NCBI GenBank assembly: GCA_937864205.1
Contig: CALMJB010000094.1
Coordinates: forward strand, 1-5,434
Origin: an uncultured Actinomycetes bacterium
GTDB taxonomy: Bacteria; Actinomycetota; Actinomycetes; Nanopelagicales; Nanopelagicaceae
DNA length: 5,434 bases
Reading direction: 5' to 3'
In this document: in pieces, positions 1 to 5,421 of the stretch
Position numbering within the stretch: position 1 is the stretch's first letter
Layout of the letters: every line of letters begins with the position of its first letter
Notes under the pieces: generated by a model
What the model was told of the DNA's origin: nothing
Database searches by the model: none
Seen by the model: only the letters and a program-made list of their open reading frames with translations
Translations under genes and position numbers: made by a program

Positions 1-409
1 TCTTGCGCTCTTCCCAGTTCCAGTCGCGGGCGAATTGTTCATCGCCAAGCTTCACGCCGGTTTCAGAGTATGGATAGTGTGGGTGTGGTCTAGAAAGTGA
101 CATCGCCATATCTATGTAATTGGTGTTTTCAATTTCGCAAGCTAAAAATATTGGCATCACAAATCGGGGATCAACTGCATTGATCACGACATCTGGATCT
201 GCCTTTCGAATTAATTCGCGCAGATCTTCTAGCTCAGCTGCGTTTACCTGGGCAGCAGAGAAGCGCGGATTTTTAACTCGAAAAACTGCATCTTCGGCGC
301 GTGAAAGAGTGCGATCAGCGATAACCATCGATTCAATAAATGAACGACGAGATGCGATATTCGCAATTGCTCTTCCGACACCACCGGCACCTATAACGAG
401 GGCCTTCAT
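1..409 (-). CDS. Saccharopine dehydrogenase-family NAD(P)-binding protein, N-terminal part (cut by window edge)
   Basis: The reverse strand from the ATG at 409-407 reads without a stop to the left edge, giving 136 residues. The protein opens with a Rossmann dinucleotide-binding motif, MKALVIGAGGVGRAI (G7, G9, G12), followed by an acidic/basic second-strand end, IADRTLSRAE, at residues 30-39. A segment DPDVVINAVDPRF (71-83) and YIDMAMSLSRPHPHYPY (98-114) are typical of the saccharopine dehydrogenase-like family, whose members reduce imines or oxidise secondary amines in lysine or polyamine metabolism. The substrate-binding domain lies outside the window, so the substrate (saccharopine, carboxynorspermidine or another) cannot be decided. 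The start is supported by GGAG at 420-423 on the reverse strand, 10 nt from the ATG. GC is higher than in the spacer beside it. The gene is divergent from the tRNA gene across a 194-bp AT-rich spacer. Confidence 0.85.
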   Translation of the reverse strand, partial: MKALVIGAGGVGRAIANIASRRSFIESMVIADRTLSRAEDAVFRVKNPRFSAAQVNAAELEDLRELIRKADPDVVINAVDPRFVMPIFLACEIENTNYIDMAMSLSRPHPHYPYSETGVKLGDEQFARDWNWEERK

Positions 410-442
410 GAATTTTCAACTCCAAACAAATTTACATTTCGT

Positions 443-472
443 ATTTTATCTTTAGTAATTAACCTTTGCCAA
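443..472 (-). promoter_or_regulatory. Candidate promoter of the saccharopine dehydrogenase-like gene
   Basis: On the reverse strand a TTGGCA -35 box (467-472) is followed after 18 bp by a TAAAAT -10 box (443-448). A start near 436 would leave a leader of about 27 nt carrying the GGAG ribosome site at 420-423. The surroundings are very AT-rich, so -10-like hexamers are common here. The TTGGCA and the correct spacing are the main support. Confidence 0.4.
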
Positions 473-476
473 ATTA

Positions 477-491
477 CGCATAAATTATGCG
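477..491. repeat. 15-bp perfect palindrome in the spacer upstream of the dehydrogenase gene
   Basis: CGCATAA (477-483) and TTATGCG (485-491) are exact inverted 7-mers around a single A at 484. A further direct copy of TTATGC lies at 497-502. The palindrome begins 5 bp upstream of the candidate -35 box at 467-472, which is a usual place for a transcription factor site. The arms are too short and the loop too small for an RNA terminator, and no T-run follows. The factor is unknown, and a chance palindrome in AT-rich DNA is possible. Confidence 0.4.
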
Positions 492-574
492 AGACTTTAT
501 GCAAGATTTCATAAGATATTACGTTTTAAATTCTTTTATTAAACTTAAACATATAAAATTATCTTTAATAAAAA

Positions 575-603
575 AATATTTTAAAATTTAATATTTTAAA
601 TTT
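575..603. repeat. Tandem AT-only duplication abutting the tRNA gene
   Basis: AATATTTTAAAATTT (575-589) is followed directly by AATATTTTAAATTT (590-603), the same unit with one A missing. The second copy ends at the base before the tRNA begins. The whole stretch 541-600 has only three G or C bases. It probably overlaps the tRNA promoter and 5' leader, where many TATAAT-like hexamers are possible (for example TAATAT at 589-594 or TATAAA at 552-557), so I do not pick one. Confidence 0.6.
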
Positions 604-676
604 GTCCTCGTAGCTCAGTGGATAGAGCAACCGCCTCCTAAGCGGTAGGTCGCAGGTTCAACTCCCGCCGGGGACA
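604..676 (+). tRNA. tRNA-Arg (anticodon CCU)
   Basis: The 73 bases fold as a full cloverleaf. The acceptor stem pairs 604-610 with 669-675, including one T608-G671 wobble. The D stem is GCTC/GAGC (613-616 with 625-628). The anticodon stem ACCGC/GCGGT (630-634 with 642-646) encloses the loop CTCCTAA, with anticodon CCT at 637-639, which reads AGG (Arg). The variable loop is AGGTC and the T loop is TTCAACT (657-663). The discriminator is A676, and CCA is not encoded, so it must be added after transcription. The T stem GCAGG/CCCGC has one A-C mismatch (A654-C666, standard positions 51-63). A short T-run at 683-687 follows, but with no clear hairpin of its own. The gene converges on purU, whose stop is 34 bp away. 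Confidence 0.96.
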
Positions 677-710
677 CTTCTCTTTTTAATTAAATATAAA
701 TTTTATTAAA

Positions 711-1529
711 TCAAAAGACTATTGTTTTATTACCAACTAGAAAAATTTTATCTTGAGCAAATAATTTAACCGCTTTAGAAAGAACGCGGCGTTCAATGTC
801 TCGACCCACACTGATTAAATCAACCGGTTCGTAAGCATGATCAACGTGTGAGATATCTTGAATAATGATTGGTCCTTCATCTAAATGCTCAGTTACAAAG
901 TGTGCGGTTGCGCCAATAATCTTTACCCCACGTTCGTAAGCTTGGTGGTATGGCTTTGCACCTTTGAATCCAGGAAGAAAAGAATGGTGGATATTTATTA
1001 TTTTGCCTATATTTTGTTGGCATATCTCACTATTTAGAATCTGCATGTATCTTGCCAATACCATTAAATCTGGTTGAATCTGCGAAATTAGTTTGATTAT
1101 TTCTATTTGATTGTTCCTTGGAACATAAAAAAATTGAACTTTTGCTAACTCGACTAAATCTTTGAGAGACTCATGATTTGAGATTACACCCACTATTTCA
1201 ATCTGTAGGTCACCAATTTCAGAAAGATAAAGCAAGTCACGCAAACAATGGCTTTCCTGCGATGCAAATACGAGAGTCTTTTTACGATATTCGGCTGGAA
1301 ATATTTCTAGATTAATTTGGAATCTATTGAGAGCCTCATGGAATTTGCTTGCGATTTCTTTTGTAGAGAGTTCTGTTTGAAATTTAGTGCGCATCACAAA
1401 TAAATTAGTAATCGGATCCGTGAACTGTTGATTTTCTAAAATATTTCCTGATCCAGCCAAAATAGCGGAAGTTACCGCATTAACTATTCCAGGCTGATCT
1501 GCACAACTTAACTTTGCAACTAGCTCCAT
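711..1529 (-). CDS. purU: Formyltetrahydrofolate deformylase PurU
   Basis: The 272-residue protein has an N-terminal ACT domain (about 1-80, with the motif ADQPGIVNAVTSAI at 10-23) and a C-terminal formyltransferase-like domain (about 84-262). The ACT domain separates PurU from the otherwise similar PurN. The catalytic triad of the fold is present: N179 and H181 in INIHHSFLPGFKGAKPYHQA, and D217 in HLDEGPII. PurU is a cytosolic enzyme that hydrolyses 10-formyltetrahydrofolate to formate and tetrahydrofolate, which balances the one-carbon pool and can feed formate to formate-dependent purine synthesis. The length is close to the usual 280-290. No Shine-Dalgarno sequence precedes the ATG. Instead TAATAT lies 6 nt upstream, suggesting a leaderless transcript. 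The gene is 25 bp downstream of the MMPL transporter gene on the same strand, so read-through is possible. By hand count GC is about 34% over 1021-1440, below its neighbours. Confidence 0.95.
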   Translation of the reverse strand: MELVAKLSCADQPGIVNAVTSAILAGSGNILENQQFTDPITNLFVMRTKFQTELSTKEIASKFHEALNRFQINLEIFPAEYRKKTLVFASQESHCLRDLLYLSEIGDLQIEIVGVISNHESLKDLVELAKVQFFYVPRNNQIEIIKLISQIQPDLMVLARYMQILNSEICQQNIGKIINIHHSFLPGFKGAKPYHQAYERGVKIIGATAHFVTEHLDEGPIIIQDISHVDHAYEPVDLISVGRDIERRVLSKAVKLFAQDKIFLVGNKTIVF

Positions 1530-1535
1530 TAAGGA

Positions 1536-1564
1536 ATATTAGAGTCTAGTTAATTTAATGAGAA
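1536..1564 (-). promoter_or_regulatory. Candidate leaderless promoter of purU
   Basis: On the reverse strand TTCTCA (1559-1564, four of six matches to TTGACA) is followed by a 17-bp spacer and TAATAT (1536-1541). The purU ATG begins after only 6 further bases, so transcription would start at or beside the A of the start codon. There is no Shine-Dalgarno sequence in the interval. Leaderless genes with this geometry are common in Actinobacteria. The -35 box lies within the last codons of the upstream transporter gene. Confidence 0.5.
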
Positions 1565-3657
1565 ATTGTGAATCGCTTAAGCGGTTTAGGTGCCCACCAA
1601 TTCCATTTTCCAAATAATCTCATTAAGGCTGGAACCAAAAATGCTCGAATTAATGTGGCATCTAGCAAAATCGCAAAGGCAATTCCAAAACCCATCATTT
1701 TGATTGAAGTTACGCCACTGAGGATGAAAGCTGCGAACACGATCGCCAAAATAAATGCTGCCGCCGTGATTATTCGGGCAGATTTCTGTAAGCCTTCTGC
1801 TACCGCGTCTTCATTTGATTTGCCCAAGTCGTATTCCTCTTTGATTCTAGATAAGAGGAAAACTTCGTAATCCATAGATAGACCAAAGGCGACCACTGCC
1901 ACCAAAACTAATGAGCTGGTATCTAAAGTTTTAGTATTTATGAAATCACCAACTAAGAAGTTGAATTTGCCATCAATGAAGATGGCTGTCAAAAGTCCGA
2001 CCGTGGCGGCTAGAGATAAGAAATTCAAAAGCACCGCTTTAATTGGAAGCAGGATTGATCCGGTAAAAGAAAATAGTAATAACAGAACTGCAATCATTAT
2101 CCAAAGTACGATTAATGGCAGGTTACCTGAAATCGCATTTTGTGAATCGGTGTAGTCGGCAGCAAATCCACCAACTAAAACTTGTTGATCAGTTTTAATT
2201 TTTCGTACCGTGTTTATTAAGTCCTGACTTTCTGGAGTACGGGGTGGCATATCGTGGATTGCGATAAGTCGAACTGCATTTGCCGAAATTTGTGGTTCAC
2301 CAACGCGAACAATGCCTTTTATATTCGCCAAGGCAGTCGAATAAGTTTTGATTGAATCTAAATTCGCGGCTCCATTTGGAAAGATAATTTCTATGGGATT
2401 CGCCTCTTGGCCCGGAAAATTTTCTGAAATAAACGCAGAAGCCTGATAGGCCAGATCAGATTTAGGAAGTACACGACTATCAACTTGTGAAAACTTCGCG
2501 TTTGTAATTGGTAAAACCAAAACGGTAAGAACTAAGCCGCTTAACATAATTATTGGAACCGGTTTTCGCATTACAAATCTTGCAATTTTTGACCAAGCAC
2601 CATCTGATTTAGGTTTTATTCCAGATTTACGAATAACAAACTTATCCACTTTATTGCCAAGCAACATCAATACTGCGGGTAATGGGATAAGTGCACCAAT
2701 AACGGCCATAAATACCACTGCCGATCCGGCATAACCCATAGATTTCAAAAATCCAATTGGGAAAAAAGTGAGCGAAACTAAAGTCAAAACCACCGTTAAC
2801 CCAGAATAAAAAACCGTCTTACCGGCACTTTTCATCGTATTAACCAGAGCTACATCTTTAGCTTTACCAAGAGCTAATTCTTCGCGGAATCTATTCACTA
2901 TAAGTAACGCATAATCAATTCCAAGTCCAAGCCCTAAACCAGTGGTTAAATTGAGCGCAAAAATGCTGACATTTGTGAGTAACGAAATTATGTAAAGAAT
3001 AAAGAAGGTTCCCATAATTGCAGTTATTCCAATTACTAGCGGCATAGCAGATGCCACTAACGCGCCAAAAACAATAGTTAGCAATATAAAGGTAAGTGGA
3101 ATTGAAATAGTTTCCGATAACTTCAAATCATTTTGAATTCGACTGTTAATTGAATGTGAAAAGATAGCGCCACCAGCGGTTCTGACTCTTAAACCTTCAA
3201 ATTCACCTTCATATTTCTTTTGGAAATATCCACCTAAATTATTTACGGTGGTGAAATTATCTGATTTTAGATACACAAATATGTAGGCAGCTGAGTTATC
3301 TTTACTTCTAAATGAGGGCGGTTTTCCGGCGCTCCAATAAGAAATTACTTTCTCAACACTCGCTTCACTCTTTAATTTGCTTTCTAAATTCAAAGCAGAG
3401 TTAGTGGCAGCTACATCATCTACTGTTCCAGATTTATTTTGTACTACAACCACTAAAGCCGGATCTTTTACATTAAAGGTATTTTTCAGATAATCAAATA
3501 CCTTTGCAGAATCACTGTTTGGATCTGAATATCCCCCGGAATCAAACCTTGCAAAAACTTGGGTACCAATTCCACCTAGCACCAATGTCAGGACAATCGA
3601 AAGTAACAAGATTGCCTTTGATCTCTTGGTGATTTGTATACCCAACTTTTCAAACAT
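1555..3657 (-). CDS. MMPL-family (RND superfamily) transporter
   Basis: The 700-residue integral membrane protein has the two-fold RND layout. TM1 is at about 14-36, a first extracytoplasmic porter domain at 37-183, and TM2-TM6 at about 184-335. A cytoplasmic linker follows, then TM7 (366-384), a second porter domain (385-511) and TM8-TM12 (about 512-676). Both proton-relay Asp-Tyr pairs expected of MmpL proteins are present: D248-Y249 in GLGIDYALL and D596-Y597 in GLSMDYEVFLLSR. The end, KWNWWAPKPLKR, is the usual MMPL C-terminus. Such proteins use the proton gradient to export lipids, siderophores or hydrophobic toxic compounds; the cargo here cannot be read from sequence. The length is at the short end of the family, without the long C-terminal tail of some mycobacterial members. 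The start is supported by AAAGGAA 5 nt upstream. It is divergent from a TetR regulator gene and followed by purU. Confidence 0.95.
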   Translation of the reverse strand: MFEKLGIQITKRSKAILLLSIVLTLVLGGIGTQVFARFDSGGYSDPNSDSAKVFDYLKNTFNVKDPALVVVVQNKSGTVDDVAATNSALNLESKLKSEASVEKVISYWSAGKPPSFRSKDNSAAYIFVYLKSDNFTTVNNLGGYFQKKYEGEFEGLRVRTAGGAIFSHSINSRIQNDLKLSETISIPLTFILLTIVFGALVASAMPLVIGITAIMGTFFILYIISLLTNVSIFALNLTTGLGLGLGIDYALLIVNRFREELALGKAKDVALVNTMKSAGKTVFYSGLTVVLTLVSLTFFPIGFLKSMGYAGSAVVFMAVIGALIPLPAVLMLLGNKVDKFVIRKSGIKPKSDGAWSKIARFVMRKPVPIIMLSGLVLTVLVLPITNAKFSQVDSRVLPKSDLAYQASAFISENFPGQEANPIEIIFPNGAANLDSIKTYSTALANIKGIVRVGEPQISANAVRLIAIHDMPPRTPESQDLINTVRKIKTDQQVLVGGFAADYTDSQNAISGNLPLIVLWIMIAVLLLLFSFTGSILLPIKAVLLNFLSLAATVGLLTAIFIDGKFNFLVGDFINTKTLDTSSLVLVAVVAFGLSMDYEVFLLSRIKEEYDLGKSNEDAVAEGLQKSARIITAAAFILAIVFAAFILSGVTSIKMMGFGIAFAILLDATLIRAFLVPALMRLFGKWNWWAPKPLKRFTISH

Positions 3658-3662
3658 AAAGA

Positions 3663-3669
3663 TTCCTTT
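3663..3669 (-). promoter_or_regulatory. Ribosome binding site of the MMPL gene
   Basis: AAAGGAA on the reverse strand ends 5 nt before the ATG at 3657-3655. It fixes the transporter start and is the strongest Shine-Dalgarno sequence in the window. Several neighbouring genes have none, so the two divergent genes here appear to use different modes of translation initiation. Confidence 0.7.
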
Positions 3670-3686
3670 GCCCTTAAATTTATTAA

Positions 3687-3710
3687 GTCATTAGTTCTTG
3701 ACTAAGTGAC
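3687..3710. promoter_or_regulatory. Candidate TetR operator in the MMPL/tetR divergent spacer
   Basis: GTCATTAGT (3687-3695) and ACTAAGTGAC (3701-3710) form an inverted repeat around TCTTG. The inner TTAGT/ACTAA arms are exact, and the outer GTCA/TGAC continue after one extra base on the right. A second overlapping inverted pair, CTTGAC (3697-3702) and GACAAG (3708-3713), has one mismatch. The site covers the -35 box of the tetR promoter and lies upstream of the MMPL ribosome site, where a repressor could block both directions. No convincing -35/-10 pair for the MMPL gene stands out; TAATAA on the reverse strand just left of the repeat is a weak -10 candidate. Confidence 0.55.
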
Positions 3711-3726
3711 AAGTCCAGAGCACAAT
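3698..3726 (+). promoter_or_regulatory. Promoter of the tetR gene, leaderless type
   Basis: TTGACT (3698-3703) and CACAAT (3721-3726) are separated by exactly 17 bp, and the ATG begins 7 nt after the -10 box. Transcription should therefore start at or next to the start codon, and no Shine-Dalgarno sequence is present. The -35 box is inside the inverted repeat at 3687-3710, which fits self-repression by the encoded TetR protein. Confidence 0.6.
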
Positions 3727-3733
3727 GTAAACA

Positions 3734-4348
3734 ATGTTAACACCTACGCGCAAGGGCTCGGATTACCATCATGGTGATTTAAGACATTCGGCAATCTCGG
3801 CTGCCCGAAATTTGGTAAATAAAGATGGAATATCTTCATTAGGGATTAGAAGGATTGCTGATCTATCTGGAGTTTCACCCGCGGCGCTCTATCGCCATTT
3901 TGAAAATCTTGAACAACTCAGAGCCGAACTTGCGGCACAGGTCAGACAAGAACTGGGTGAGTTTATGCAACATCGGCGAAACCGAATCAAACCTTCGGCA
4001 AATAGAAAGCGGACTGCGATATTAAAGTTTGAGGCGTTAGGTGAGGCGTATGTAGATTTTGCCAGATTACATCCGAGATTATTTGAGATTGCATTTATAC
4101 AAAGCAATGAAAAGCCAATCAGTGAATTTTCTGATTTAGCTTGGGATTTACTTAAAGAATCTTTGACGGAATTGACCGCGGTTGGCTTTCTAGATCGAAA
4201 AATCCTTGAGTCTGCTCCGATGATTGCCTGGAGTTCGGTGCATGGACTTGCAGTTTTGGTTGCTCAAAAAGCTATTGCAGTTCGCGATCAAGATGGTGCA
4301 TTAAGACAAATACTCGATGGAGTACAGCGAGCACTTAGCTACAAGTAA
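3734..4348 (+). CDS. TetR/AcrR-family transcriptional regulator with WHG-type C-terminal domain
   Basis: The 204-residue protein begins with the AcrR-type lead DYHHGDLRHSAISAA (10-24). The helix-turn-helix core follows at about 35-66 (GIRRIADLSGVSPAALYRHF, then ENLEQLRAEL). The rest is the helical ligand-binding and dimerisation domain. It contains WSSVHGLAVL, with W166, H170 and G171 matching the WHG signature of the TetR_C WHG family (PF13305). Such proteins usually repress an adjacent gene and release DNA on binding a small hydrophobic ligand. The divergent MMPL transporter gene, 76 bp away with a shared inverted repeat, is the obvious target; the ligand is unknown. An upstream ATG at 3725 is followed at once by a stop, so 3734 is the first usable start. 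GC is about 47% in the middle of the gene by hand count. The stop is 3 bp from that of the convergent fmdB-like gene. Confidence 0.93.
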   Translation: MLTPTRKGSDYHHGDLRHSAISAARNLVNKDGISSLGIRRIADLSGVSPAALYRHFENLEQLRAELAAQVRQELGEFMQHRRNRIKPSANRKRTAILKFEALGEAYVDFARLHPRLFEIAFIQSNEKPISEFSDLAWDLLKESLTELTAVGFLDRKILESAPMIAWSSVHGLAVLVAQKAIAVRDQDGALRQILDGVQRALSYK

Positions 4349-4351
4349 ATT

Positions 4352-4681
4352 TTATGGTTTTGGATTAGCTTTGCCCGATTTTGAATCTGATTTTTTTGCA
4401 GATTTATTTTCCGATTTACTTTCGGTCGCAGCTGCAGATTTTGTCTCAGACTTGGAATTAGCCGAGCCATTACTTGCTTTGCCTTCAGTTTTTGGCGCAG
4501 GTTTAGCGCGGGAATCGGTTTTATAAAAACCGCTGCCTTTAAAAACCACCCCAACATTGTTGAATAACTTACGCACTGGAGCCTGACACTCAATGCACTC
4601 TTTCCAGGCTTCATCCTTAAAACTTTGCACTTTTTCAAAGATCAGATCACATTTGGTGCATTGATATTGATAAGTGGGCAT
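4352..4681 (-). CDS. FmdB-family zinc ribbon protein with Lys/Ser-rich tail
   Basis: The 109-residue protein starts MPTYQYQCTKCDLIFEKVQS and carries two CxxC knuckles (C8/C11 and C29/C32) that should bind one zinc ion. The conserved block GVVFKGSGFYKTD (44-56) closes the FmdB regulatory domain (PF09723). Residues 57-109 are low complexity, made almost only of Lys, Ser, Ala, Asn, Glu and Gly, and are probably disordered. The family takes its name from a putative regulator beside formamidase genes. Its molecular role is not established, though an RNA- or ribosome-related role is plausible. There is no clear Shine-Dalgarno sequence before the ATG. TAAACT on the reverse strand at 4690-4695, 8 nt upstream, could be the -10 of a near-leaderless promoter. 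The gene is divergent from the CopC-like gene and convergent with tetR, without room for a separate terminator. Confidence 0.9.
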   Translation of the reverse strand: MPTYQYQCTKCDLIFEKVQSFKDEAWKECIECQAPVRKLFNNVGVVFKGSGFYKTDSRAKPAPKTEGKASNGSANSKSETKSAAATESKSENKSAKKSDSKSGKANPKP

Positions 4682-4709
4682 AGGAGATTAGTTTATTTAT
4701 AAAATGCCA

Positions 4710-4724
4710 TAGAATCATGTTCTA
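4710..4724. repeat. Short inverted repeat in the fmdB/CopC-like divergent spacer
   Basis: TAGAA (4710-4714) and TTCTA (4720-4724) are exact inverted 5-mers around TCATG. TAGAAT at 4710-4715 could also serve as a plus-strand -10 box (TAnnnT), placing a transcript start near 4722 for the CopC-like gene. I see no good -35 box 17 bp upstream. The element may be a regulator site or chance. Confidence 0.35.
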
Positions 4725-4752
4725 AGTGAGTTCGAAAAATCTCAAATGTTAA

Positions 4753-5421
4753 ATGATTGCGGTGGTCATCATTAGTAAGCAGAATCGGAAGCGGAAAATC
4801 ACGCCAGTTTTCATTCAAAAATCTGCGGTACTTTTAGCAACTTTTTGCTGGTCTTTTATTGGATTATCTGCCTCATCTGCCACCAGCTTGATTGAATCAA
4901 ACCCGCGAGCCGGTTCGGTAATTAATATCGCTCCAGATGCAATAACTTTGACCGCCAACGCCCAATTAGATGCAAACGGAAATCAAGTAGTAGTTACCGA
5001 CCCAATTGGTAAAAAAATTAGTGATGGCACTGTGGAATCGCAGGGCGCTAATTTGATTGTTGGACTTAAGCCAATGACTCAATCGGGTATTTACACCGTT
5101 AGTTATACATTGGTTGCAGTTAATGATGTGCCAGTAACTGGCAGTTTTACATTTTTATTTAATGCCCCAGCAACTCTTGCGCCAAATTCAGATACAACTA
5201 CAACAGAGAATCAATTGAATCAAAATCCAAATCGGATCACCGACATAATCGTGATCGCAATGATGGTGGTGGCCTTCATGGTTTTAATTTGGCTTTCTAG
5301 ATTTGCCAGGCGAAATTTTGGAGGTCGCGCCAAAAATTTTAGAACCAGCCAAAGTACTGGTAAATCTAAAGACGGCACTAAAGACAGAGCTAAAACCAAG
5401 CGCAAAACATTCGGTAGATAA
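4753..5421 (+). CDS. Secreted, membrane-anchored CopC-like domain protein
   Basis: The 222-residue protein has a basic N-terminus (KQNRKRK), a signal-peptide core (about 24-40) and a likely cleavage after SSA (about residue 43). A CopC-like beta-sandwich follows at about 44-137, with SNPRAGSVINIAPDAITL (49-66), VVVTDPIGK (79-87), a G-Y-VSYTLV strand and PVTGSFTFLF (127-136). Next come a Thr/Asn-rich linker, one TM helix (about 163-182) and a basic cytoplasmic tail. CopC proteins hold copper outside the membrane. Here the expected mature N-terminal His is replaced (AT-S-L instead of AH-x-L), and the DGHPV motif reads NDVPV at 124-128, so the usual Cu(II) ligands are absent and copper binding is doubtful. 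No Shine-Dalgarno sequence precedes the ATG. The n-region is long, so the in-frame GTG at 4762 is a possible alternative start. Function is otherwise unknown. Confidence 0.82.
   Translation: MIAVVIISKQNRKRKITPVFIQKSAVLLATFCWSFIGLSASSATSLIESNPRAGSVINIAPDAITLTANAQLDANGNQVVVTDPIGKKISDGTVESQGANLIVGLKPMTQSGIYTVSYTLVAVNDVPVTGSFTFLFNAPATLAPNSDTTTTENQLNQNPNRITDIIVIAMMVVAFMVLIWLSRFARRNFGGRAKNFRTSQSTGKSKDGTKDRAKTKRKTFGR

Noticed and set aside
120..455. Plus-strand open frame of 111 codons
   Set aside because: It is the antisense shadow of the dehydrogenase-like gene; the reverse strand gives a clear Rossmann motif and a ribosome site, while this frame gives no recognisable protein.
604..710. Integration (att) site at the tRNA-Arg 3' end
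   Set aside because: No second copy of the tRNA 3' segment and no integrase or phage gene is visible in the window.
677..710. Bidirectional terminator between tRNA-Arg and purU
   Set aside because: There is a T-run and a loose TTTAAT/ATTAAA pairing (685-690 with 705-710), but the stem is short and only A-T, so it cannot be called from sequence alone.
4339..4638. Reverse-strand open frame of 99 codons within the fmdB-like gene
   Set aside because: It is an alternative frame kept open by the Lys/Ser repeat codons; the other frame has the two CxxC knuckles and the conserved FmdB core.
4709..4736. LexA/SOS box (GAAC-n4-GTTC type) between the fmdB-like and CopC-like genes
   Set aside because: GAAT-CAT-GTTC at 4712-4722 looks similar, but the spacer is 3 instead of 4 bases and one half-site deviates; neither flanking gene is a known SOS gene.
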